In this document: positions 15,278 to 24,553 of the stretch, piece after piece
Position numbering within the stretch: the first letter of the stretch is position 1
Layout of the letters: each line of letters opens with the position of its first letter
NCBI GenBank assembly: GCA_020636325.1
Contig: JACJYC010000003.1
Location: 620,001 to 684,000 of the forward strand
DNA: 64,000 bases
From: Lewinellaceae bacterium
GTDB taxonomy: Bacteria > Bacteroidota > Bacteroidia > Chitinophagales > Saprospiraceae
Direction: 5' to 3'
Program-made: the position numbers and the translations under genes
Notes under the pieces: model-generated
Told to the model about the DNA's origin: nothing
What the model saw: the letters and a program-made list of their open reading frames with translations, nothing else
The model's database searches: none

Positions 15278-18103
15278 TTGTCTGGTCCAGATCTGAAAAA
15301 AACGACTTCTCCGCTTCGATTGTTCATCAACGTCCTGTTGTTGCAATGCATTTTTTTATCCGTCGCCGCAGCGGGCGGGGAACTGCCGCGGGTCGTCTCC
15401 TTTGACCAGGCCAACCACCACGCCCAAAGCCAGACCTGGGACATCACCCAGGCCGGCGACGGAATCATGTATTTTGCCAATTCGTCGGGTCTCCTGTCTT
15501 ATGACGGTACGGACTGGCGCACCTATTACCTGCCCGAAAAACAAGTGGTGCGCTCGGTTGCCTGCGACAAGGACAACCGCGTGTTCACCGGAGCCTACGG
15601 CGAGTTCGGTTACTGGAAACGGGATAGAAACGGCTTCCTGCGATACACCTCCCTGAGCGCCGGGCTCACCATGCCCTCCGCCAGAAACGAAGAGATCTGG
15701 CATATCCTCACCGGCGACGGCTGGGTGATCTTTCAGTCCTTTTCCGTCATCTTCCTCTACGACTACAAGGAAGTGCGCGAGATCCTGCCGCCCGGCAACC
15801 TGATGTTCCTCCAAAAGGTCAACGACAAAGTGATCGTACCGGTCCTCAACAAAGGGCTCTACGAATGGCAGGGTGGGGGCGCCTTCGAATTCATGCAGGC
15901 CACCGAACAACTCCCCGGCTACCGCGTAAAAGGCATGGTCCGCTGGAAAAACGGCTTCCAGATCGCCACCGAAGAAAACGGGATCTGGGAATACCTGCCC
16001 GAAAAAGGCCTGGTGTACAAGGATACGCCCCTCAACCGGGCCTTCGGCAACAGCCAGCTCAATCGCATGGTGGCCCTTTCCAACGGAGCGCTGGCCCTGG
16101 GCACCGTCCAGAACGGGCTGTACATCTTCAATCCGGACGGTACCTTCCTCTACCATATCAACAAGGTCAACGGCCTGCAGAACAACACGGTGCTCGGCCT
16201 GTACGAAGACCGCGACGGCAACCTTTGGGTGGGCATGGACAAGGGCATCGATGTCGTCCAGCTCAGCGATCCCCTGCGGTATTATCAGGACATCAACGGC
16301 AAGGTCGGCACCGTCTATACCGCCTTTGCTCAAAACAACATCCTTTATCTGGGTACAAATCAGGGGTTGTACACCCAAAAAGGTGATGATTACGAGGTGA
16401 TCCCCGGTACCCAGGGCCAGATCTGGGAGATCCGGGACTTCGACGGCCAGATCCTTTGCGGACACAACAACGGCACTTTCCGCCTCGAAAACGGTCAACC
16501 GGCCTGGGTGTCAACGGTCACCGGCGGGTGGCAGACCCAGACATTCCCGGATGATCCCGGACAGCTGCTGCAGGCCACTTATACCGGCCTGGTGGTGTTC
16601 GGCAAGGGCAAGGACGGCCTCTGGCGATTCGACCATAGGGTAGGGGGGCTGCTGACGCCGCTGAAGCAGTTTTGTTTCGACCGGGAAGGCGCTGTCTGGG
16701 CTGTCAACCCTTACAAGGGGCTGTACCGGCTTAAGCTCAATCCCGAACGCGACAGCGTGGTCAGCCTCAAGGAGTTTACCGACGCTGACGGATTGCCGAC
16801 CCTGTTCCGGCTTCGGCTGATCAACTGGAATAACGAGGTCATCATCCGGTCCGATACCGTTTTTTATCAATGGGACCCGTCGGGTTCGACGCTGGTTGCC
16901 CTGCATTCGTTGGCCGGCCAAAGCCTTTCCGGTGTACTGAACATCTGCGTGCTCAACGACCGCGAGATGTTCTTCATCAAACGGAACCAGGTGGAATGGA
17001 TCCGCGACCGGCAACTGATCCGGAAATTTCCCTTGTCGCTGGTAACCGATGACGACAAGATCATCTCGCTGGGAGATGCCCGCCGGCTGCTTTTCGGCCT
17101 GAGCACGGGGTACGCCATTCTGGATACCCGAAACCTGAACCCGCAGGAAAGCTATCCGGCGCCCGATTCCCTGGGCCGGGTCATGATCACCGAACTGAGC
17201 ATTCTCGGGAATCCGCACCTTAAATACGGCAACCTGACCCTGGCCGGCGTCGACAACCTGGAAATGCGCCCCAACCAGAACCATTTGCTGTTCCGCTTTT
17301 CCGCGCCGTTCTTCTCCGAACAACTGCAGTTCAGGTACCGGCTGGAGGGTTTTGACCCGGCCTGGTCGGCGTGGCAGCCCGAAAATGTCCGGGAATACAC
17401 CAACCTGCCGCCCGGCCCGTACCGGTTTACCGTCATCAGCAATTTCAACGACCAGGAGGCTTCTTTCTCTTTTGTCATCCAACCCAAATGGTTCCAGACC
17501 TCCTGGGCCAAAGCGCTGTTCATCGGCATGCTGGGCCTGGTGATCTTCCTGGTCAACCGCTGGCTTCAGTTCCGCCTGCAACGGCAAAGGGATGTGCTGG
17601 AAAGGGAGCGGGAACGGCAACTGCAGGATGAGCGGATCCGGAACCGCAACGAACAGTTGCAACTGGACATCATCAACAAAAGCAAACAACTGGCCAATTC
17701 CACCTTCAGCCTCGTGCGGAAGAACGAGATCCTCTTCCAGCTCAAGGACGAACTGGAGCAGATCAAACAGGACCTCGGCGCCCGTTTTCCGGAAAAATAC
17801 TACTACCGGATGCTCGACCAGATCAACCGCCAGTTGTCCGACAACCAGGACTGGGAGATCTTCGAAACGAATTTCAACCTGGTCCACGACGAGTTTTTTA
17901 AAAAACTGAGAAAGGAGTTCCCCGAACTCACGCCGAGCGAACTCCGGCTGGCCGCCTACCTGAGAATGAACCTGGCCACCAAGGAGATCGCACCGCTGCT
18001 GAACATTTCCATCCGGGGCGTGGAGAACAAGCGCTACCGCCTCCGGAAGAAGCTGGGACTGGACCAGGATGCCAACCTGACCGACTTTTTATTGAACTAT
18101 TAA
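15278..18103 (+). CDS. Membrane regulator: beta-propeller, Y_Y_Y, coiled coil, LuxR-like HTH
   Basis: A 941-residue one-component transmembrane regulator. An N-terminal signal segment (about 12-33) is followed by a periplasmic Reg_prop-type beta-propeller (to about 640; repeats such as DGNLWVGMDKGIDVV), a Y_Y_Y domain (about 668-735; FRYRLEGFDPAWSAW, NLPPGPYRF), one membrane helix (about 745-765), a cytoplasmic coiled coil (770-835), and a C-terminal LuxR/GerE-like HTH in the last 60 residues (PSELRLAAYLRMNLATKEIA, ISIRGVENKRYRLRKKL). There is no histidine kinase domain, unlike classical HTCS regulators. It probably senses an oligosaccharide and activates the glycan-utilisation genes just downstream. 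The start is TTG; the first ATG is far inside the domain. Confidence 0.85.
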   Translation: MSGPDLKKTTSPLRLFINVLLLQCIFLSVAAAGGELPRVVSFDQANHHAQSQTWDITQAGDGIMYFANSSGLLSYDGTDWRTYYLPEKQVVRSVACDKDNRVFTGAYGEFGYWKRDRNGFLRYTSLSAGLTMPSARNEEIWHILTGDGWVIFQSFSVIFLYDYKEVREILPPGNLMFLQKVNDKVIVPVLNKGLYEWQGGGAFEFMQATEQLPGYRVKGMVRWKNGFQIATEENGIWEYLPEKGLVYKDTPLNRAFGNSQLNRMVALSNGALALGTVQNGLYIFNPDGTFLYHINKVNGLQNNTVLGLYEDRDGNLWVGMDKGIDVVQLSDPLRYYQDINGKVGTVYTAFAQNNILYLGTNQGLYTQKGDDYEVIPGTQGQIWEIRDFDGQILCGHNNGTFRLENGQPAWVSTVTGGWQTQTFPDDPGQLLQATYTGLVVFGKGKDGLWRFDHRVGGLLTPLKQFCFDREGAVWAVNPYKGLYRLKLNPERDSVVSLKEFTDADGLPTLFRLRLINWNNEVIIRSDTVFYQWDPSGSTLVALHSLAGQSLSGVLNICVLNDREMFFIKRNQVEWIRDRQLIRKFPLSLVTDDDKIISLGDARRLLFGLSTGYAILDTRNLNPQESYPAPDSLGRVMITELSILGNPHLKYGNLTLAGVDNLEMRPNQNHLLFRFSAPFFSEQLQFRYRLEGFDPAWSAWQPENVREYTNLPPGPYRFTVISNFNDQEASFSFVIQPKWFQTSWAKALFIGMLGLVIFLVNRWLQFRLQRQRDVLERERERQLQDERIRNRNEQLQLDIINKSKQLANSTFSLVRKNEILFQLKDELEQIKQDLGARFPEKYYYRMLDQINRQLSDNQDWEIFETNFNLVHDEFFKKLRKEFPELTPSELRLAAYLRMNLATKEIAPLLNISIRGVENKRYRLRKKLGLDQDANLTDFLLNY

Positions 18104-18193
18104 TCCACCTTCATTTGACTGGTGTAGATATCTTGCATGACAGCTTATTCTAATTGACTTGATTTCAACACCTTGCATTTTTACTTTTCATGA

Positions 18194-18235
18194 ATGGCGT
18201 AGTTATGTCGAATTAAAAATCCAGGATGGCGTAGT
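18194..18235. promoter_or_regulatory. Direct repeat ATGGCGTAGT spaced 32 bp, upstream of GH144 gene
   Basis: ATGGCGTAGT occurs at 18194-18203 and 18226-18235, about three helical turns apart, in the 271-bp AT-rich gap between the regulator and the first hydrolase. Its position suits a binding site for the dimeric HTH regulator encoded just upstream. No perfect -7 box was found between it and the start. Confidence 0.3.
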
Positions 18236-18374
18236 ATTGGTGAGGTGAAAAAATTGACTTTCCGATTCCAAAATCGTAATATTGTACTAAGAACTGGTTT
18301 TTTCGAGGCCATATCTTCGGAAGATATGCGCGCGCGCAAAACTTTCATACAGTTTTTGCAGGAAAAGAGCTTTG

Positions 18375-20243
18375 ATGGATACTACACTCTTCAATTGGTC
18401 AACTTTGCTGAAAACATGCTCCGTTTTTTTGACGCTCAGCCTGTTTGCGGGCCCGCTGTCGGCCCAACCCGCCGCACCGACAGGCCTGACAGCCACCGGT
18501 TATGACAGTCATATCGAACTAAAATGGAATAAGAACCCGGAACCCAACATTCTCGGGTACCGGATATACCGTCAGAACGAAGGAGAAACCAACTTTTCCT
18601 ATGTTACCTTCACCACCTCCGATCTGCCTTACTGGCTGGATTTCACCGGCCAGAACAGCGGTACGCGCATTTACAGGATCAATGCGGTTTCGACAGGGGG
18701 GCAGGTGAGCGATTACGCCCAACCGGACACGGCTGCCACTCACACTATGACCGACGACGAATTCCTCGATATGGTCCAGGCCTACACCTTTCGCTATTTC
18801 TGGGACTTCGGCCATCCGGTGTCGGGACTGACCCGCGAGCGGAACACCTCAGGGGATGTCGTCACCATCGGCGGGTCCGGGTTCGGGGTCATGGCCATCC
18901 TGGTGGGCATCGAACGGGGTTTCATTACCTGGGACGAGGGCCTGCAGCGCATGCTCAAGATCGTGCTTTTTCTGGAGGGCGCCGACCGGTTCCACGGCGT
19001 TTTTCCGCATTGGATGAACGGACAGACCGGTAAAGTAGTGCCGTTCAGCACCCTCGACAACGGCGGTGATCTGGTGGAAACCTCCTTCATGCTGGAAGGC
19101 CTGCTCACCGCCAGGGCCTATTTCGGCGGCAATTCCGTGGACGAGATCGTCTTGCGGACCAAGATCAACCAGATCTGGGAAACGGTCGACTGGAACTGGT
19201 ACCGCAAACAAAACCAGAATGTCCTCTTCTGGCATTGGTCGCCCAACAATAATTTTGCCATCAATTTCCAGATCAGGGGCTACAACGAGGCGCTGATCGT
19301 GTATTTGCTGGCGGCCGCTTCACCTACCTACGCGGTTCCCGGCCAATTGTACACACTCGGCTGGGCCGGCAACAATAATTACGTCAACGGCAATACCTAT
19401 TACGGCTACAAACTGGATGTAGGCCCTGCGCTCGGCGGCCCGCTCTTTTTCGCCCATTACTCCTTCATGGGGTTCGACCCGCGCAACATCAAGGACGCCT
19501 ACGCCAACTATTTCAAACACAACCGCAATCATACCCTTGTCAACCGGGCCTATTGCATCGCCAATCCCAAAGGACACGCAGGCTACTCGGACGTCTGCTG
19601 GGGACTGACCGCCAGCGACGATCCCTTTGTGGGCTACCTGGCCCACGAACCCGGCGGGAGCCGCGACAACGGCACCATCGCCCCCACAGCAGCCCTTTCT
19701 TCCATGCCCTATACGCCCGCTGAATCCATTGCCGCCCTGAAGCATTTTTACCGCGATCACGGCGACAAGATCTGGGGCCCCATGGGATTTTACGACGCCT
19801 TCAACGTCGGCGCGGACTGGTATACGCACAGCTACCTGGCCATCGACCAGGGCCCCATCATCAACATGATCGAAAACTACCGGTCCGGCCTCTTGTGGAA
19901 CAATTTCATGTCCAATCCCGAAATTCAGCCGGCATTGGACAAGGTCGGGTTTACGCCCGAAATGACCGCCGCAACGGCTCCAGGTGGAAATATCAACTGG
20001 CGGGTTTTCCCGGTTCCCACCGACGGAAAGATCATATCCGACCTGGATACGGGCCATCCCGCAACGGTTTCCCTCCGGGTCTACGACAGCCGCAACCGGC
20101 TCATCATGACCCAGATTGACCATCAACGACTGAACACGGATAAACGAACGATCGACCTGAGCGCTTACCCGCCGGGCGTATATTTTTTGCAACTAGCGAC
20201 TGACAATAATTCATGGTTCAGGAAGGTACTTCTCATTCATTGA
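18375..20243 (+). CDS. T9SS-secreted GH144-like (PF10091 glucoamylase-family) hydrolase with Fn3
   Basis: A 622-residue secreted hydrolase. Signal peptide to about residue 32 (ending LSAQ), Fn3-like domain about 33-128 (PTGLTATGYDSHIELKW), catalytic (alpha/alpha)6 domain about 135-525, and a T9SS sorting domain at the end (WRVFPVPTDGKI to YPPGVYFLQL). Catalytic-domain signatures include GSGFGVMAILVGIERGFI, RGYNEALIVYLLAAASPT, NRAYCIANP, CWGLTASDDP, DNGTIAPTAALSSMPYTP and AIDQGPIINMIENY. Family GH144 was founded on a Chitinophaga endo-beta-1,2-glucanase, but PF10091 is broader, so the substrate is uncertain. The ATG at 18375 is preferred over the TTG at 18372; AGGAAAAGAG precedes it. It is 25 bp from the next gene. 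Confidence 0.82.
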   Translation: MDTTLFNWSTLLKTCSVFLTLSLFAGPLSAQPAAPTGLTATGYDSHIELKWNKNPEPNILGYRIYRQNEGETNFSYVTFTTSDLPYWLDFTGQNSGTRIYRINAVSTGGQVSDYAQPDTAATHTMTDDEFLDMVQAYTFRYFWDFGHPVSGLTRERNTSGDVVTIGGSGFGVMAILVGIERGFITWDEGLQRMLKIVLFLEGADRFHGVFPHWMNGQTGKVVPFSTLDNGGDLVETSFMLEGLLTARAYFGGNSVDEIVLRTKINQIWETVDWNWYRKQNQNVLFWHWSPNNNFAINFQIRGYNEALIVYLLAAASPTYAVPGQLYTLGWAGNNNYVNGNTYYGYKLDVGPALGGPLFFAHYSFMGFDPRNIKDAYANYFKHNRNHTLVNRAYCIANPKGHAGYSDVCWGLTASDDPFVGYLAHEPGGSRDNGTIAPTAALSSMPYTPAESIAALKHFYRDHGDKIWGPMGFYDAFNVGADWYTHSYLAIDQGPIINMIENYRSGLLWNNFMSNPEIQPALDKVGFTPEMTAATAPGGNINWRVFPVPTDGKIISDLDTGHPATVSLRVYDSRNRLIMTQIDHQRLNTDKRTIDLSAYPPGVYFLQLATDNNSWFRKVLLIH

Positions 20244-20268
20244 CTATAAACATTACAATCTAGCACTT

Positions 20269-22989
20269 ATGAAAAAAAATCTACTTCTGCTCATCCTTAC
20301 TTGTTTGCCCTTTCTGATGGCATTCGGGCAAATTACCTACGAAGACTTTGAAACGGACACGTTACCCTGGAACGGATCATTTGGAGACGGTACATTTTCA
20401 GTTGTGGCCAACCCGCCCGACAGCGACCCACTGGGCATCAACCCCAGCGCCAATGTCGGCTCTTATACCAAAGAGGTCGGCAAGGCTTACAGCTTGCTCA
20501 TCGCCGTATTGGATAATCCGATCGATCTTTCTGTGAACAACCACTTCAAGATTCAGGTGAATTCACCGGTCGCCACCCAATTCATCCTTAAACTGGAAGG
20601 GACCGGCGAAGCGAAGGAACTGACCAAGAACATCGCAGTAACCAACAAGTGGATCGAATACGATTTTGACTTCAGCAGCGCTGCGGCATTCACAACCATC
20701 ACCAAGATCATCCTGTTCTTCGATCCGGGAGTGGCCGATAGCGGCGATACCTATCTGTTTGACAATATCGTAGCCTATCCGGCTGATGCCTGCGCGGGTA
20801 CGGTTCCCGACCTGAGCATCGTTGACGACTTTGAGTGCCAGCGCAACGGCACGGTCGGCAACCCGGGTTATTACGACCTGACGGCGGTCGCCAACCCCGA
20901 TCCGTCCGGCATCAACACCAGCGATATGGTAGGCCGCTACCGGGATACCCTGGGCGCTTTCCACGCTTTGGTGTACAACTGGAATTCACCGGACAAATTC
21001 CCGTTGGCGGAAGGCGCCAGCATCCTCAAGGTCAAGGTTTGGGCGCCCAAAGCCGGCAACCTGCTTATAAAGCTGGAGGCTGGGGCTTCCCCGGCCATTG
21101 AAGTGCCGGTAGCTATAACCGAATTGAACAAGTGGGTGGAATACGAGGTCGACTTTACCGCACAGGTCGGCGCCAGCTACAAGAACCTGGTATTGTTCTT
21201 CAATGCCGGTGTAAATGCCGAAGTCGGCGACATCTACTACATGGATGACCTGCGCTTCGATTCGCCGCCGACGGCCGCTTCGCTCGAAGATTTCGAACCG
21301 ACACCCAAGATGTTCTGGGAATCCCTCGGAGATGAGGCCATTTTCGGTACGTTCGGCGGCGCCCTGGCCAACCCGGCGCCGAATGACGTGAACGACTCTC
21401 CGACAGTCGGTAAATACACCAAAGGCTCTTCCGCACTCGGCGGCCTGAAAGCGACCCTCCCGGTCGACTTCTCCATCGCTGCCTTCCCGCAGATGAACCT
21501 GCAGGTATGGGCCCCCGCCGGCGCCAATGAACTGGTGCTGAAACTGTTCAGCCCGAGCCAGGGCCTGAAGAGCGTCTCCCAGCCGATCCCGGCTACCGGG
21601 GAATGGGTTCAGCTCAACTTCAACTTTGTGGATTTCACCACCATCACCGACTTTGAACGGGTTGAGATTTCCTTCGACCCGGATCTGGTATCGACCGATG
21701 TCTGGTACTTTGACAACCTCAGCCAGGGTGTCGAAACCGTAGACCCATGCGCCGACGTCGAACCCATCACCAATATCGTGGACGACTTCGACTGCCAGCG
21801 AAACGTGGGCATTTCAGCCGGCGCAAACCAGATCGAAGTGGTCAAGAACCCGAACCCGGGCGGCCTCAACCCGGACCCGCTGGACAATGTCGGCCAATAT
21901 ACCGACCCGGCAGATGCCTGGTCCGCACTGGTTTACGACTACGGCAGCAGCATGGACCTTTCTTTCTACAACCAACTGGAAGTCCTGATCTACTCGCCGA
22001 AAGTGGTACCCCTGCTCTTCAAACTGGAAGGCGGCACGGGCCCGGCCAAAGAAGTCTTCACAGACGTGACCTCGGCCAACGGCTGGGTCAAATACCGGAT
22101 CGACTTCAGCGGCGAAGCGGCTGTTGACCACACCCGGCTGGCTATTTTCTTCAACGCAGGCGTCGACCACACCGAAAGCGATGTGTACTACATCGATGAC
22201 GTTTCCTGGAAACCGGCGCCCTTTACCGCCTGCGTGTCCAACTTCGAAACGCTGGACCTGTCCCTGCTGAACTGGAAATATTTCGCCAACGGCTCGCTTG
22301 AAATGACCGAATTTACGACCGTTTCCAACCCGGCGCCGGATGCCGTCAATGAATCCGGTACGGTAGGCGTATTCCTGGAATCATCAGACGGTTCAACTTT
22401 CGCCGGCATGTATGCCGATCCGTCCGCGCCCATTTCTATGGCCCCGGGCAACAAGACCATGACCATGAAGGTCTGGATGGACCATGCTGCCAAAGTGACC
22501 ATGAAGATGGAAGGCGGTATCGACGGGGCTCCGGGCTCCGGCGACAACAACGTGGATTACAATACGCCGAACCAGTGGCAAAACCTGACCTGGGATTTCT
22601 CCGCCCTGCCGGATAACGCCCTCTACGGCCGGATCACGCTGATCTTCGACATCGAGAACATCCCGACCGAAACGAAGACCTACTACTTCGATGATATTTC
22701 CGTAGGCGGTGCAAGCTGCGGTACGGTGGGCGTGTTCAACCCGGTCGAGGTGGCCCGGCTCAAGATCTCCCCCAACCCGGTGGAAGGCATCCTGACCATT
22801 GAAAGCAACGGCGACGCCCAGGTGTTCCGGGTGCACAACGCCTTCGGTCAGAATCTCGGCACGATCCAGACGGTTAACGCCGGGGTCAATACGATCGACG
22901 TCAGCGACCTGGCCCAGGGGGTTTACTTCCTTTCGGCCTATGACCGCCAGGGACAATTGATCGGTAACGCGAAATTTGTTAAGCGTTAA
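20269..22989 (+). CDS. T9SS surface protein with five tandem carbohydrate-binding-like repeats
   Basis: A 906-residue protein: signal peptide 1-20 (ending MAFGQ), five related beta-sandwich repeats beginning near residues 22, 183, 337, 501 and 654, and a T9SS sorting domain at about 830-906 (LKISPNPVEGILTIESN). Each repeat has D/N-F-E, then a version of ANPxPxxxNxSxxVGxY, a K-L-E-G strand, NxWVxYxxDFS and a final Y-Y-x-DD. These look like galactose-binding-type CBM folds as in other PUL surface glycan-binding proteins. No catalytic domain is present, so it probably holds the glycan at the cell surface for the flanking hydrolases. Not assigned to a named family. Confidence 0.7.
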   Translation: MKKNLLLLILTCLPFLMAFGQITYEDFETDTLPWNGSFGDGTFSVVANPPDSDPLGINPSANVGSYTKEVGKAYSLLIAVLDNPIDLSVNNHFKIQVNSPVATQFILKLEGTGEAKELTKNIAVTNKWIEYDFDFSSAAAFTTITKIILFFDPGVADSGDTYLFDNIVAYPADACAGTVPDLSIVDDFECQRNGTVGNPGYYDLTAVANPDPSGINTSDMVGRYRDTLGAFHALVYNWNSPDKFPLAEGASILKVKVWAPKAGNLLIKLEAGASPAIEVPVAITELNKWVEYEVDFTAQVGASYKNLVLFFNAGVNAEVGDIYYMDDLRFDSPPTAASLEDFEPTPKMFWESLGDEAIFGTFGGALANPAPNDVNDSPTVGKYTKGSSALGGLKATLPVDFSIAAFPQMNLQVWAPAGANELVLKLFSPSQGLKSVSQPIPATGEWVQLNFNFVDFTTITDFERVEISFDPDLVSTDVWYFDNLSQGVETVDPCADVEPITNIVDDFDCQRNVGISAGANQIEVVKNPNPGGLNPDPLDNVGQYTDPADAWSALVYDYGSSMDLSFYNQLEVLIYSPKVVPLLFKLEGGTGPAKEVFTDVTSANGWVKYRIDFSGEAAVDHTRLAIFFNAGVDHTESDVYYIDDVSWKPAPFTACVSNFETLDLSLLNWKYFANGSLEMTEFTTVSNPAPDAVNESGTVGVFLESSDGSTFAGMYADPSAPISMAPGNKTMTMKVWMDHAAKVTMKMEGGIDGAPGSGDNNVDYNTPNQWQNLTWDFSALPDNALYGRITLIFDIENIPTETKTYYFDDISVGGASCGTVGVFNPVEVARLKISPNPVEGILTIESNGDAQVFRVHNAFGQNLGTIQTVNAGVNTIDVSDLAQGVYFLSAYDRQGQLIGNAKFVKR

Positions 22990-23040
22990 TTAAATAGTCT
23001 GAAGTCTGTTTCCATACGGCTTCGATTGCTGCATCATTGA

Positions 23041-23076
23041 AGATGGGGTAACAGGCGACCGCCTGTTACTCCATCT
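23041..23076 (+). terminator. 16-bp hairpin between PUL genes
   Basis: The arms 23041-23056 and 23061-23076 pair fully (one G-U) around a GACC tetraloop, in the 158-bp gap after the five-repeat protein. No U-tract follows. It may be a partial terminator or an mRNA stabiliser that sets a lower or separate level for the downstream enzymes. Confidence 0.5.
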
Positions 23077-23147
23077 ACTCTGCCTGTAACGGAGGCTTTC
23101 CGGTATCCGTTGGTTGGATATTTATTTCTTCACATTAACGACGCGGT

Positions 23148-24545
23148 ATGAAAGGTTTTGCGCGTGTATTGATTTGCACGGGATTCCTGTTTTTTTCAGC
23201 TTGTTCGCAAAAAACCGCGGTCTCCGACGCACCCGCATCGGTCCCATACTCACTGGAAGAGCTCCAAAAGCGGACTTTCCATTTTTTCTGGGATCTGGCG
23301 GACAAGCAAAATTACCAGGTTCCTGACCGCTACCCCAGAAACAATTTTTCCAGCATCGCGGCTACCGGTTTCGGCCTTACAGCCTATTGCATCGGCGCCG
23401 AAAAGGGTTTTATCAGCCGGGAGGAAGCTGCCGGCAGGGTATTGAATACCTTGAAAGTGCTTTGGAACCTGCCCCAGGGACCGGAATCGGCAGGGATCAG
23501 CGGCTACAAAGGCTTGTTCTACCATTTTCTGAACCCGGGAGACGCCAAACGGTTCAAGGAAGTGGAGCTGTCTACCATCGATACGGGATTGCTGATGGCA
23601 GGCGTCCTGTCAGCCCAATCTTATTTTGATCAGGACAATGAAACCGAACAGGAGATCCGCAATGTCGCCGACGCACTCTACCGGCGCGTGGAATGGGATT
23701 GGGCCTTGAATGATCGCGGCTTGCTAAGCATGGGCTGGCATCCGGAAAAAGGGTACATCAAAGCCGAGTGGAGCGGGTACAACGAAGCCATGATCCTGCT
23801 GGTATTGGCCATCGGCTCGCCGACTCACCCGATCCCGGCGGAGTCATGGGCCAAATGGTGCGAATCGTACCAATGGGCCGCTTTTCAGGGGGAGGAACAT
23901 GTCAACTTTTCACCGCTGTTCGGCCACCAGTACAGCCAGATGTATATCGATTTCAAGGGGATAGCCGACCCGTACATGCGTGAAAAAGGCATTGACTATT
24001 TTGAGAATTCGAGGCGCGCCACGATCGCCAACCGGGCCTACTGCCTTGAAAACCCCGGAAATTTTGAAGGGTACGGCCCCGATGAATGGGGCCTGACAGC
24101 CTGTGACGGCCCGAAATGGGAAGCCCGCGAATGGAAAGGCGATACCATCCGGTTCATGGAGTATTCGGCCAGGGGCGCATCCTCTCTGCACATTGTGGAC
24201 GACGGCACCATCGCCCCCACGGCTGCCGGCGGCTCGGCGCCCTTTGCACCGGAGATCTGCCTGCCTGTCCTGGAGCATCTCTGGAATGCCTATTACAACG
24301 ACCTGGTCGGCGAATACGGCTTCAAGGACGCCTTCAACCGGAGTTACACCTTCTGTGAAGGCTGCGGGAACGGCTGGTTCGATGACGACTACCTGGGCAT
24401 TGACCAGGGCCCGATCCTGATCCAGACGGAAAACTACCTTTCCGGCCTGGTCTGGGAAACGATGAAGAAAAACCCCTATATTCGGAACGGATTGAAATCG
24501 GCCGGGTTCACCGGAGGCTGGCTGGAGGACAACGAGACCAAATAA
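23148..24545 (+). CDS. GH144-like (PF10091) lipoprotein hydrolase
   Basis: A 465-residue enzyme related to the 18375-20243 hydrolase but lacking the Fn3 and T9SS parts. It starts with a lipobox (FFSACS, Cys about residue 19), so it is membrane-anchored. Matching landmarks: ATGFGLTAYCIGAEKGFIS, WSGYNEAMILLVLAIGSPT, NRAYCLENP, WGLTACDGP, DDGTIAPTAAGGSAPFAP and GIDQGPILIQTENY. It probably cuts oligosaccharides in the periplasm or at the outer membrane after import or surface cleavage by the T9SS paralogue. It lies 8 bp before the sulfatase gene and is co-transcribed with it. Confidence 0.82.
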   Translation: MKGFARVLICTGFLFFSACSQKTAVSDAPASVPYSLEELQKRTFHFFWDLADKQNYQVPDRYPRNNFSSIAATGFGLTAYCIGAEKGFISREEAAGRVLNTLKVLWNLPQGPESAGISGYKGLFYHFLNPGDAKRFKEVELSTIDTGLLMAGVLSAQSYFDQDNETEQEIRNVADALYRRVEWDWALNDRGLLSMGWHPEKGYIKAEWSGYNEAMILLVLAIGSPTHPIPAESWAKWCESYQWAAFQGEEHVNFSPLFGHQYSQMYIDFKGIADPYMREKGIDYFENSRRATIANRAYCLENPGNFEGYGPDEWGLTACDGPKWEAREWKGDTIRFMEYSARGASSLHIVDDGTIAPTAAGGSAPFAPEICLPVLEHLWNAYYNDLVGEYGFKDAFNRSYTFCEGCGNGWFDDDYLGIDQGPILIQTENYLSGLVWETMKKNPYIRNGLKSAGFTGGWLEDNETK

Positions 24546-24553
24546 AATCTGTT

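Noticed and set aside
16511..17887. 458-residue reverse-strand open frame
   Set aside because: It lies antisense within the propeller regulator, has low-complexity Val/Gln/Leu-rich composition and no domain; a high-GC shadow.
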